This document shows, piece by piece, positions 21,489 through 32,553 of a stretch of 64,000 bases of DNA. The stretch's first letter is position 1. Each line of letters begins with the position of its first letter. A program made the position numbers and the translations under genes. Origin of the DNA: Aphanomyces cochlioides (Eukaryota; Oomycota; Saprolegniomycetes; Saprolegniales; Verrucalvaceae); the NCBI GenBank assembly GCA_019828595.1, contig JAHQRK010000001.1, positions 2,046,001 through 2,110,000 of the forward strand, written 5' to 3'. The notes beneath the pieces were generated by a model. That model saw nothing but the letters and a program-made list of their open reading frames with translations, had not been told where the DNA came from and did not search any database.

Positions 21489-23789
21489 ATGGACAATTCG
21501 CCTGCAACGTCGACGATCGACGTTTCCCACTTCTCACCCGAACAGCAAGCTACTCTGACCGAGCTGCTTCGCTTGATCCCCGAGGACATCGTTCGGGGAT
21601 TGTTCAGTGGGGTGAACCCTCAAGACCAGATTATGGTCATTGAGAGCTTCCGCCTGCATGGCGAAGCAACCGCGCAATCAGCGGCCCATGCCGCTGCGCA
21701 ACGCACTCAAGAAGAGGCGGCGTTGCTCTACGAAGCAGACCTGTTGAAGGCCACGGCGAAGATCGCCGGCCTTGAAGAGTCCAACAGGAACCTGGCTAGC
21801 CAATCCAGACGATCTGAAAACCCCTCACCGGGAATTGACGACATCTTCATCGACTCCAGAGTGTCGCGTGACCGACCTCTGAAGCTCGAAGTTTCAAAAT
21901 ATGGCGGTGCCGCGGACGAGCACCTGTTCCGCTGGGTTTCCGAAGTGAAACTCGCCCTTCGCGCCCAGCTCATTACAAACGAGACGCTGCGCGTTGCTTT
22001 CGCGCTTTCCAACTTGCAAGGACGAGCCCGAGATTGGGCCTACAACCTTCACATGTTGGACGACGAGACTTTCCCCAGGTTCGAATCCTTGGTCGAACAA
22101 CTCAAGGAGCAGTACGTTCACTCCAACGTCGAAATGCGCTATCGCGCAAAGTTCAACCAGGCCAAGCAAGGCAAGGGGACTATTCAGGAGTTTGTAAACG
22201 AACCTCGGGTCCTTCGAGAACTCCTACAAGATCGAGAGATCGGTCGAGTCTCGGTCTTTATGTACGGCCTGAATCAAGGCCCACCTCGGAACGAGCTTTT
22301 CCGTTTGCAGCCTCAGAGGTTCAATGAGGCAATCAGCATCGCGCTGAACACGGAACATTCGCGCGGCTTGGCGCGCTCTTCCGGCGGATCCCTCGATGTC
22401 TCAGTGGACATGGAGATCTCGCGAATGGAAGCGGCCTCTGGTGAAGAGGGCCGCTGTTTCAATTGTGGCCAGACTGGTCACTTCGCAAGAAAATGCCCTC
22501 GGCCTTCACAGGCGAGGAAGAACCCGAATTACTCCCCACACCGCTCGCGCCTATCGTGGGTGTGGGCGTGGCTACGGCCATCGCCAGGGGAAAGAGAACT
22601 CCCAGTAGGTCGCCTCGCGCCTACTGGGACAACTCTAGGCTCTGATGAAGAGCGTTCTGGCATACCGCCTGTTCGTCAGAACCTAGCCTCTGACACATTA
22701 CTGTGTCAACTGGGACAGCATACTACGATGCTGCATGTCGAGATGCCCGTGGAGGGCTTCTCCCGAAAGCTCCGAGTCTTAATCGACTGTGGAGCGTCGA
22801 AGAATTTTGCCCGTCGACAGACGCTCGAAGAGAATGCGAGCCTCTATGCCAAGGTCGACAGCGGCACGTCTCTGACTGATTCTGTGCGCGTCAAGTTGGG
22901 TGATGGGTCGGTAGTGACCGCACCCAATAGATCAGTGCGCCTGTTAACACAGGTTGGCACGTTCAGTAGTCTGGAAGACTACTTCGTCATAGACCTAGAT
23001 GAGCGCTGGGACCTCATCCTAGGCATGGGCTGGTTGGAGAAACACCAGCCCTGCATAAACTGGCGGGCCAAGACCATTCATGAGGTCGGCCCCGACTTTC
23101 TCAAAAGCCATATGGGCATGGAGAGTAATGAGCCCATCCCCTCGCCAGCTGGCGATGAGCAGTTAGCTACGCTGCGTCAGCTCCCGGCTACGGGAAAGTC
23201 GACACGCCAGGGCGGCCCTATGTCTTCCAAGGAAGATATCGGCCGTCAGGCCTTCAACAACACTTGGGCAAACACCCGACGGACTGGGTTGCCTGTGTAC
23301 AAGAGTAATGCCCAACGGACCGGGCTTAAAGTCTCCTTCGCGAGTGCACCGACGGACCGCGTGCACGGAGACGTGATTGTTGAAGAGGATGCGTTGGAGC
23401 GCAGTCCTATGCCGACGCTGCCCGTGTCTGGGCGCGTCTTTGTTGAAGATGTCATTTTGTCGCATTGCGACTTGACTGAGCTGCCGAAGACAGCTGAAGA
23501 AATATGCAAGCTCGAAGAGATGAGCTTTACCGAGTTTAGAAGTGCTCTGCGCTCCAAGCGCATCACCTGTATCGCAGTGATACAGAGTGTTGATGAGATT
23601 GACCTCTACACGACGTCCGCGGAGGATCCGGACGTAGCTGGCGAGACACCGCCAGCACACTCTCGCGTTTGGGATAGGCTCCGAACGAGCCCGTTTTACC
23701 TCCTCGTGAAGGAATACGAGGATATCTTCCCGGAGGAAGTTCCGCGAGACTGCCCAAGGACAAGGGCGTGCGTCATGAGATTGACCTGA
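21489..23789 (+). pseudogene. gag: Gypsy gag and aspartic protease frame
   Basis: 766 codons. A capsid-like retrotransposon Gag domain is followed by a CCHC zinc knuckle, CFNCGQTGHFARKC (nt about 22456-22497). A retropepsin-like domain follows, with the LIDCGASKNF active-site motif (Asp-Cys-Gly in place of the usual Asp-Ser/Thr-Gly) and LILGMGWL further on. The frame ends at 23789, just after the sequence passes out of register with the RT frame, so the polyprotein is broken here. No slippery heptamer is obvious, so a mutation is more likely than programmed frameshifting. Confidence 0.85.
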
Positions 23790-26700
23790 CGCCAGAGACA
23801 AAGTGGTGTGTCACTCGACAGTGGCCACTACCACGTGAGCAAGTCGAGTTCATCGACTCATTCTTCGCCGCACGCAAGAAGGCGGGGCACGTACGGGAGA
23901 GTACGTCGCCACACTCGAGTCTGACCTTCTGCGTCAAGAAGCCTAGCGGCTCTTGACGAATCGTTCATGCTTATAACAAGCTGAACGCAGCAGCCACCAT
24001 CCCGGCGCAAACGCCGATTCCCAGGAAAGATGTCATCATTGACAGCATGGGTGGCTCGACGATCTTTTCAACGATCGATCTGCGCGATGGATTCTATCAA
24101 ATTCTCATGCGCGCATGTGACATTCCCAAGACAGCTGTCTCGACGCCGTCGGGCATGCTGTGGGAGTGGCTGGTGATGCCACAAGGGCTCGCCAATGCCC
24201 CAGCGACCTTCAACCGAATGGTCACGCAAAAGTTGCGCCCGTTGCGCGACTTTGCGCCATCGTACTTCGACGACATATACGTGCACAGCCGTGCAGACAA
24301 GAATCGCACAGACGTGCAAGTCCATCTTGGAACCCTGCGGCAGGTCTTTCAGACGCTGCGGGATGCAGGATTGTATGCCAACTTACAGGAGTGTATGTTC
24401 AGCGTTGCAGAAATACCCGTACTCGGGGAGTACGTTGGTATCAATGGATGTCAGCCAGACCCGGCCAAAGTCACCACGATCACAACTTGGCCTGTCCCGG
24501 CCACTGCGACAGAGCTCCGCAGCTGGCTTGGTCTCCCGACCTACCTACACAAGTTTTCGAAGAACTTTGCCGACATCGCAACGCCGCTGACGCGGCTACT
24601 CATGAAGGATGTCCAGTGGGACTGGACACGAGAATGTCAAGAGGCTTTTGACGGCATCAAAGCCAGCCTCACGCAAGCGCCGATCCTGGCGTTGCCTGAC
24701 TTCAATCGACCATTCTCGGTCGTCTGTGATGCATCTGTGCGAGCAATAGGTTGCTCCCTCATGCAAAAGGATGACGAGGATCGTGACCGACCCGTCTCCT
24801 ATCAGTCACGGCAGCTGCGCGCTGCTGAGCGCAACTATCCGGTCTATGACCTAGAATTACTGGCGATGAAATGCGCCTTGGTCAAATTCCGCATCTACCT
24901 TCTCGGCTCGAAGCCGTTTACGGTATACACGGATCACGCGTCCTTACGGACTGCTGTGAATTCGCCGCACATCTCTGACCGAATGGCCAGGTGGCTCGCG
25001 TTTTTCGCGGAATACAACATGACTGTTGAGTACAAACCAGGGCGTACCAACGTCATTGCACACGCGCTGTCGCGCCGTCCAGCGGAGGAGGAACCTCCCT
25101 GCCTGTCTGCCCTATCCGCAGTCCGTTCGGACTTGTTTGATCGCATTCGAGGAGCGTATAGCCTCGATCCTGCACTTAGCCGGACGATTGATGCCATTAC
25201 CGCTGGCAAATCACTCTCCACCAAGGTAGTCCAGATCGGACGTTTCACCTTCCACGACGACCTGTTGTGGTACGCGGTCACCCCGGGGGACGCCCCGAGA
25301 GTGGCTGTGCCGTGTGACCCGGATCTTCGTGCGGAGATCATCCGCGAATTCCATGACACTCCGAGCGCCGGCCATTTCGGTCGCGAAAAGACATACTTGT
25401 CTGTCGCTCGCTCCTTCTGGTGGCCACGCCTATACAAGGCGGTGGCGCGCTTTGTCGCATCGTGTGGTGCCTGTCAGGCCGTTAAGGCCGCCCCACACTC
25501 GCAAGCTCCGCTCCAGAGTTTGGACGTTCCACTCGAACTGTGGGAGTCCGTGAGCATGGACTTTATCTTTGGCTTGCCCACCGACAAGTCGGGCAATACG
25601 GGTATCTTCACCCTTGTCGATCGCGCATCCAAGTACCTGATCGCGCTGCCAGTTAAGGCATCCGTCACGGCGGAGCAGTCAGCTCGCCTTTTCTTTGACA
25701 ACGTCTATTGTCATTTTGGACTCCCGTCCAGTATCGTCTCGGATCGAGACCCTCGGTTTACGTCCCATTTTTGGCGAGCGCTGTTCGCGCTCTGCGGGAC
25801 GACGTTAAACATGTCCAGCTCGGACCATCCAGAGTCTGATGGTCAGACCGAACGCGCGAATCGCGTTCTCGAAGACATCCTTCGAAGCTATGCCTTGTCT
25901 AGGCCGAAAACATGGAGTTCCATGTTGCCAACAGCGTGTTTTGCCTATAACACGTCTGTTCATGCGTCAATGGGCTTTACGCCCTTCTACGCGGTGCATT
26001 TGCAGCACCCGCGGCTCCCCACGGACGTGGATCGTCCTGTTTTAAGTGTGGGAGGAATCACCGATGATGTTCCGCGGCGGACAGCCGCTTCTGTCGAACA
26101 CTTCGCGTTGCAGCGCGAGTCATTGTTATTGCATCTGCGCGAAAACATCGCCAGCGCTCAGGCCAAACAGGCTAGACAAGCCAACAAACACAACCGAGTA
26201 AATACAAATGTGTATTCGGTTAACGACCTAGTCTACGTGCATCGGTCGGTCGTGAAAGGACCTAGCGGCCCTTCGAAGCTTCGCTGCCCTTGGTTGGGGC
26301 CGTTCCCTATTCGAAAAGTTATTAGTCCAGTGGACTACGAGCTCGAACTGCCCGATGACTGGGACATCCATCCCGTCATCTACATGGGCAAGCTCAAGAG
26401 ACACATACCTCAGGATGAGGTTACCCCTTCTTCAGTTCCTCAAACGGAACGTAGTCCTGTTGGATCTTCGAATAGAGCGCTTGAAGGTGCGCGTCCACAC
26501 GATCTCTCTCCTGTGCGAGACGCTCGATCAAGCGCTCAAGTTCCGAGCACTTCTTGTAGAAGTCCTGGCGTTGAACGTCCGTCTCGCGGGCCCAGTTCTT
26601 CAAGCCCTCGGCGGTCGCCGCGTGTTGCTCGCAGAGCTGCGACATCTTCTCAAAGCGCGATTGCAAGTCGCGACGCTTCTCGCGCTCAGTCTGGAGCTCA

Positions 26701-27130
26701 TCTTGAAGGTCCTAAAGCCGACCTTCAAACTCCTGTTCGGAGTGATCAAGTTGGCGGGTCAACTCCGCAACTTCATCACGCAGCTTGTAAAGATGTTCGT
26801 CCAGCGCATATCTCGGCCGGTCCCGACTCGGACTACGCCCCGCCTCTCGGCGCGAACGTTTCGCCTCAGGCTCGGTCGAGCGAGAGCGAGAACGAGGGGC
26901 GCGATGACGACGCGCGGATTGTCGCGCAGCGCTGGGGCCAGCACGGCCGCGAGTATCGCCTCTCGGCGCATAATTCGGAGGCGGCTCCTACGGACACATG
27001 GGTGAGAGAAGCGGACCTTGGTCCAGACTCACATAGACTACTTTCAGCTTTTGGTACGCGACAGCGATCGCTCCGACGGTCTCGGCAGCGAGGCGTACCT
27101 TCAAGCCTTGGCGCTCACGCGCGAAATTAA
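23790..27130 (+). pseudogene. pol: Gypsy RT, RNase H, integrase and chromodomain-like region
   Basis: The RT N-terminus is readable from about 23768 but meets a TGA at 23954-23956. The frame is open again from there to 27130. Motifs in order are STIDLRDGFYQI, YFDDIYVHS (RT catalytic), CDASVRAIG (RNase H), an HHCC zinc domain (about 25350-25480), and integrase catalytic residues in DFIFG, DRDPRFTSHF and GQTERANRVLED. The end reads RWGQHGREYRL...DTWVREADLG, a chromodomain-like pattern that may guide integration. From about 26420 the sense reading is Ser/Pro/Arg-rich because it overlaps an antisense coding region. Confidence 0.88.
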
Positions 27131-27693
27131 CGACACGCTCTTGGAACTTAGCGTAGTTGTGGCCACGTCGTGGTGTCAAGCGAAATACGCGCCAGCATTC
27201 GGTTGGCCCAGATGGCCACGTACTCAAATTTCGTTTCGTCCCGCAAGGGAGAAACAGGTACAAACGCGCACATACCACCAAAGCGGCGCTGGTCTTGTCG
27301 GATCGAAGGCCATTCGGCCATATCGACGATGACGGGGTTGCAGGACTCCCACAAAGTCACTGCAAAGGCAAACCCCGCCGCAAAATCACTCTTTGACTCG
27401 CCGCGCAGGCGAGAAGGCAATTGCGCCAACAAATCTCGAAACTTGCCCGGATCGGGCGTGCCACTGCGAGAGGCTGCAAAGCCTGGCATTTGATCGAAGG
27501 TCAGATCGCATCCTGTGTCGGATGCCTGACAACGCGCGTGGACACCACCGCCAAGTCGAGTTTGGCCCTCACGGATCCAAAGGTACTCAAGGTATTTGGG
27601 GCACCCCTGCGCCGGCGCTGCGCTTTGCTCGCGACTGCCCAGATCGGGCGAGGGCGGCGTGTACTCGTAATCGACCTCTTCGTCGGCGTACAT
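26421..27693 (-). pseudogene. Antisense gene inside the Gypsy element, with a likely intron
   Basis: Starting MYADEEVDYEYTPPSPD at 27693, the minus strand reads as a coherent protein. It has a globular part with MCAFVPVSPLRDETKFEYVA, then GHNYAKFQERVVNFARER. A GTGAGT...CCGTAG segment of about 49 nt fits a spliceosomal intron. After it come an Arg/Ser-rich basic stretch and a long coiled coil (ERLIERLAQERDRVDAHLQA) ending at 26421. One frame change near 27185 and one stop near 26720 break it in this copy. Codon bias and heptad structure on this strand are better than the Ser/Pro/Arg-rich sense reading. The family is unknown, and so is its role: regulatory, host-derived or element-encoded. Confidence 0.6.
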
Positions 27694-27842
27694 TTTTGAA
27701 AATGTTCCTGATTGGCTCAGTGAGAGCCAATGTGACAGTTGGAACACACCAGTCCTAGTTCAGACGGGACTGTGGATGGATTGCCCCCAGCGAGGGAGGC
27801 ATCTCTGCAAAGCTACGGGCTTTCGCCCTGAGTGTGGGAGGA

Positions 27843-28105
27843 TGTAACCGTGCCATGTCTGGCAGGTACATGAGATAAAGGCGCGGTCTGTGAACAGACC
27901 TGGCGCTCTGCAGTAGCGGTTCCCCGCGCTCTGCTGTGTGAACGACTGGCCTTGGGAGGCCACAGAAGTTGAAGCTCCTAGTGAGGCTGTGCGATAGCCA
28001 ACGAGAAACAAGACAGGAATGAGACTTAGGTTGCTTTAACTTTAATTCACTCTTACACTTCAGTCGCAGTTCACACGCGCCTGATATCCTCTGCGCCCGG
28101 TTACA
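27843..28105 (+). repeat. Gypsy 3' LTR
   Basis: 263 bp, nearly identical to 21208-21459 and with the same TGTAAC...GTTACA ends. It is followed directly by the TAGAG target duplicate. Confidence 0.95.
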
Positions 28106-28387
28106 TAGAGGAAGACCGCGCGCCTTGTATGCGTCCGTGAAGGCTTGGACGGACTTGAGACTCATGAGATCAAGCTCCATAAACTCGACGTTTCCGTCCG
28201 GCGCTGCTTCTTGGATCGCTTTGATCACAGGCTCCGTCTTGGTTTTGGATCGACAAGCAAGGATGACATGACAGTGTTTCTTGGCGAGTTCTCTGGCTGT
28301 AACGAGGCCAATGCCAGAGCTGGCGCCTGTGACGATGGCGACTTTGCCGTCAAGAGATGGGATGTCACTGAAGTCGAAGCGCATCAT
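28106..28387 (-). pseudogene. SDR copy 3, N-terminal part
   Basis: Encodes MMRFDFSDIPSLDGK, TGASSGIG and the next 65 residues, nearly identical to copies 1 and 2. It ends at the Gypsy insertion site. Its start codon is immediately abutted by the degenerate Copia element, so both coding sequence and promoter are separated from the rest of the gene. Confidence 0.9.
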
Positions 28388-31300
28388 CTTGAGGTGAAAT
28401 GGAAAGTGAGATTATCAAGTTAGACTAAAATGTAAGACTACACTAGAGTATATGTATGAAAATGAAAGCTTGTTCTTGAAGTAGACAGTGTAGCCGTGCT
28501 GGCAATGCGCGTGGTCAACGTGTGTGTGCACCAAACATTTGATTGGGTGGATCAAATATTTGGCGCACACTGGCGACACGTTCCTGAACACTCCCCTCTA
28601 ATCGAGACGTTTCTTCATTGTTGCTTGGGGGAATGGAGGTCACAAGTTTCGGCATGTGCTCTTCAAACTTGGGTTTGGGTAGAGCCTTCGTGAGAATGTC
28701 AGCGAGCATTGAGTTGGTTTGGCAGTAGTTGATCTTGATGATGCGCTGCTTGACTAGATCACGGATGAAGTGATGGCGGATATCGATATGCTTAGTCCTT
28801 TGTTGAAGAGTTGGATTCTCAGCCATCTTGATAGTGCTTTGATTGTTTTCGTAAACGTTGATGGGTAACTTGATAACCAATTGGAGTTCTTCGAGTAGAG
28901 ACTTGAGCCAGAGTGCTTCTTGGACACCATAAGACATTGAAATGTACTGGGCTTCACAAGTCGAAAGAGCAACGATATTCTGTAGCTTTGATTTCCACGA
29001 ATTCAAGCATCCGTTGAGAAAGAGAAGGAAACCAGAAGTCTATCGTCGAGTAGAAATGTTGTTCGCATAGTCGGCGTCAACATAGAGATCGATCGTAAAA
29101 TCTTCTTTGTCAGACTTGGAGTAAAGTAGACCATAGTCTTGTGTTCCTTTGAGGTAGCGTAATACGCGTTTTGCTATCTGTTGATGTTCTTCAGCAGGTT
29201 CATTGAGGTGTCATGACAGCAAAGTTACTGTATAGGCTATGTCGGGACGAGTTGTCGTAGTCAGGTACAGAAGTTCGCCCACCCCTTGGCGGAAAGGCAA
29301 CGGTGATGAAGCGTTTGGTGGTCTCAAGCACAGCAGTGCTTGTAGAGAGTAGAATGAAGTCGTCAATGTAGACGCCCACCAAAACTAAACATTGTCTTGT
29401 ACGTTGAAAATAGATGCAGGGGTCAGTCTTCAGCTGAACAAAGCCTTTAGACTTGAAATAGGAATCGAGAGCAGAATTCCATTCTCGCGAGGATTGCTTC
29501 AGACCATAAATACTCTTGTTTAGACGGCAAACAAGATGGTCTTGTCCAGGTTGGATATTTCCAGGCAGCTGACGCATGTAGTGCGTTTCTTGTAAAGTTC
29601 TATTGAGGAAAGCAGAATGTACGTCCATGTGACATATTTGCATCGATTGCAAAGCAGCAACAGCAAGTAGAAAGCGAATACTTGACGTACGAATCACAGG
29701 AGCAAAAATATCCGTATAGTCGATACCAGCAACTTGAGTAAAACCTTGAGCAACAAGGCGTGCTTTGTATTGCAAGAGAGAACCATCGGCAGAATATTTC
29801 TTGGTAAATAACCACCGACAGCCAATGGGTTTGCGACCTGGGGGTAGATCGCAAAGAGTCCAGGTTTCATGTTCCATGAGAGAGTCGTATGCAGCATTAG
29901 TGGCCTTGATCCATTCTTCTCGTTCTGGTGAAGAATGTGCTTGTTGAATAGTCGTAGGGAGGCCAGTAGAGTGAACAGCAAATGCAACAAGAATACGTTG
30001 ACGTTTAGAAACGATTATGTCGTCTTCTGTTTCAAATTCTTCGTCAATAGTTTCTTCACGTGGTCTACGACGCAGGCAAGGTGCATCATAGATAGTGGAT
30101 ACGTCCATATCCTCAGAGTCGTCGAGAGCAACCGGGATCGAAGCTGAATTGTCTTCAATCGTGTTGACATCCTCTTGAGCATTGGACACAGAGTCGTCAA
30201 TGACATCTTCGTGGTGTTCAAATGTCGGGACAGAAGAACTTTGTGGAGGTGAATTCGCAGCAGGTTGGAAAACTGGAGTTGTATCCACGAATCGCGTTGG
30301 AGGTCGACGAATACGAGTCGAGCGTCGTGGAGGTAGAGGACTTTCATCTCTTGGAGAGTCTTCATCAGCAAAAATGTCTTGCGCGGGCAAGAGCAGCGGA
30401 GAAGGAGAATTCGCATGGTAGGAATTTGACTCATTAAATTTTACGTTCCGACTGACGAAGAATTTCTGACAGTACAAACGGTATCCCTTGACATTAGGCT
30501 CATTCCCAACGTACATTGTACGAATAGTTCTGGATGCAAACTTGGAGCGAGCACTTTCATCAATAAGAGCATAGGCTTCACATCCAAAAATGCGCAGTTG
30601 GGATAGGTCTGGTTTGGATTTCCAGAGGCGTTCAAAGGGTGTTGTACCGGGTGTGGATGAAGAGTACGAGCGGTTTCGAAGGTACATAGCATGAGCTACA
30701 GCTTCAGCCCATAATTGCAAGGGTACATGCGAATAATGCATCATAGCACGAGCACATTCGACGAGTGTACGATTCATTCGTTCGCTGACTCCATTTTGTT
30801 GCGGAGTGTGGACCACTGTCTTCTCATGGCGAATGCCGTTCTCAATGAGAAAAGTAGAGAAGGCATGTGAAATGTATTCTCCGCCATTGTCAGAACGAAG
30901 GCAACGCACTTGTCGATCGAATTGCGTGCGACAGAAAGCTGTAAAGGCTTGAAAACGCTGTAGAGCTTCCCACTTGTGCTTCTGAAAATACACGAAGCCA
31001 TATCGCGAATAGTCATCGGTGAACGTGATAAAGTATCGCTCTCGATTGCTGATGGAGGGATGACGCATCGGTCCACAAATGTCCGAGTGAACAAGATCAA
31101 ACGGCGCGGAAGACGAGGTTAACGACCGATGTGGAAAGGGTAGTCGCAATTGTTTTCCAGCGAGGCAACTTTCACAAAATTGATGTTTGCAGTCATCAAT
31201 ATCAATCCCTTCAGTGTATTGACGAGTCTTATTCATATGCTTGACACTAATATGGCCAAGTCCAGCATGCCAGACATCGGCAGATGGAGTCGTAGCCAAA

Positions 31301-31405
31301 GAGAGGTTTGAAAAATCCCGGGAAGGCTCAGCGGGGACAATTGGAAGAGGATTGGCGATATCCAGCGTATAAACTCGGACCTGAGGCCCTGGTCCGTGCA
31401 CAACA
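28388..31405 (-). mobile_element. Degenerate, 5'-truncated Ty1/Copia retrotransposon
   Basis: Minus-strand frames 29200-31401 and 28515-29006 read in Copia order. The gag-pre-integrase zinc region has H-H-C-C (WHAGLGH, CESCLAGK). The integrase follows (DLVHSDICGPM, SDNGGEY, QQNGVSERMNRTLVE), then the RT (VYIDDFILLS) and the Copia RNase H (STCEAQYISMS, and TKHIDIRHHFIRD). Gag, the element start and one LTR are missing. The RT frame breaks near 29280, and stops follow between 29200 and 29006. The left end abuts the SDR copy 3 start codon. The right end at about 31405 abuts sequence matching the region upstream of SDR copy 1 (18582 onward). Confidence 0.85.
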
Positions 31406-31577
31406 CATCAAGTTTGAAAATGGCTTCTGGATCGTCCAAGAGTGACTTGATGACTACAAATGTCCTTCTCTAATCATTCGACGTCAGCAGAAGTTCTTCA
31501 ACTTTTTCATTGGGAGAATGAACTTCGTCGATGGATGGGACTCAGATGCAGAGAACAACATGGTCCTTGTCGTGGGT
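31406..31577. other. Displaced upstream region of SDR copy 3
   Basis: Similar to 18582-18740, the region upstream of SDR copy 1. It marks where the copy 3 promoter lay before the Copia and AT-rich insertions. Confidence 0.6.
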
Positions 31578-31888
31578 ATGCGGGAATTCACGACTTTTAA
31601 TAAAACTATAAATAATTTAAAAAATATTCCCAAAATTTAAAAAAAAGTTTTTTCAAGATTCTTTTAGAGGATTATATTGTCTTTTTCACTGAAATTTGTA
31701 TTTTTGACTAAAAATTGAAATATTCTCAAATACTATTCAGGTATAGTGAGTTCAAGTGTAATATGAAAGTACATTCAAAAAATAAAGTAAAGTTTTGAAT
31801 GTGTGTTTTGCGTTTTTTTTTGTCAAGAAGGCAAATACTTGATTCTGATTGGCTATCGATTTCAAATTGATTTGGAAAAATAGATACA

Positions 31889-32111
31889 ACTGCTGCATCT
31901 ATGATAAAAACATGATCTTTTTGTATCAGAGTGTGATAGGAAATCTATCACAGTTGCCTGAAAAAACATTTTCAAAACAAGTTTTTGACTTGATTTCAGT
32001 ATACAGATCTGAAATGTGCAAAATTCTGAGCAACTGTGATAGAGATTCTATCACGGTTTTTCAACAAGCAAATATTGGCAGATATGAAGCTTCATTTAGT
32101 CGCCAGCATGA
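31889..32111 (+). repeat. Direct repeat A, left copy (about 223 bp)
   Basis: Nearly identical, in the same orientation, to 34660-34880. The two copies flank the mariner-like gene. Each contains two palindromes of the form GTGATAG-N-CTATCAC. Confidence 0.9.
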
Positions 32112-32553
32112 AGTCTAACCAAGAAACAAAGATGCTCTGAATAAATTTAACGTCTAGCACGGATATAAGCTAAGCTAGCTGCAGCAGAACACGACACTTG
32201 TTGACGTTTTTTGCGCTCACTCGCCTGATTGTACTGTTAACATATGCAAATGTCGAGCACAAAACACAAAGCATTGTGGATATCTTGAAAACTACTACTC
32301 TGGTCCGAAATGATGGCAAGGTTTGCCTTGCCATTGGCGGCATTTTTCTAAATATGTCTGTTCTTAACTTCTGATTGGTTCATTAAAAAACGCAAAATTT
32401 CTTCTTTGATTGGATAGTTTGAGCACTTTCCAACTCGTTTTTGTTCATGAGTTGTCGGACATCAAAGTCAACCACTCATTGCAAGCACATGCATAGTGAC
32501 AGGCCAACGACTCATTTTTGAACTTAACTGCCTTCTAACACTTTCGTCTTGCT

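Larger units (their letters stand above)
21203..28110 (+). mobile_element. Ty3/Gypsy-type LTR retrotransposon inserted in SDR copy 3
   Basis: Two LTRs begin TGTAAC and end GTTACA and bound the element (21208-28105). The 5-bp target duplication TAGAG flanks it at 21203-21207 and 28106-28110. A TGG-starting primer-site candidate begins about 2 nt after the 5' LTR, and a purine run (GTGGGAGGA) precedes the 3' LTR. The internal order is gag, protease, RT, RNase H, integrase and a chromodomain-like end, which is Gypsy order. The LTRs differ by only three substitutions and two indels, so the insertion is young. The pol region carries a frame change near 23750 and a stop at 23954, so this copy is not autonomous. 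Confidence 0.95.

Noticed and set aside
22075..22095. tRNA-like T-loop box (GGTTCGAATCC)
   Set aside because: It is inside gag coding sequence and has no matching acceptor or anticodon arms. No tRNA or rRNA gene was found in the window.
23740..23800. Programmed -1 frameshift between Gypsy gag-protease and RT
   Set aside because: No slippery heptamer or clear downstream structure is seen, and a stop at 23954 also breaks RT, so mutation is the simpler reading.
26355..27005. 216-codon plus-strand frame rich in Leu/Arg in the Gypsy 3' part
   Set aside because: Third-frame reading of a region already explained by pol on the same strand and the coiled-coil gene on the other.
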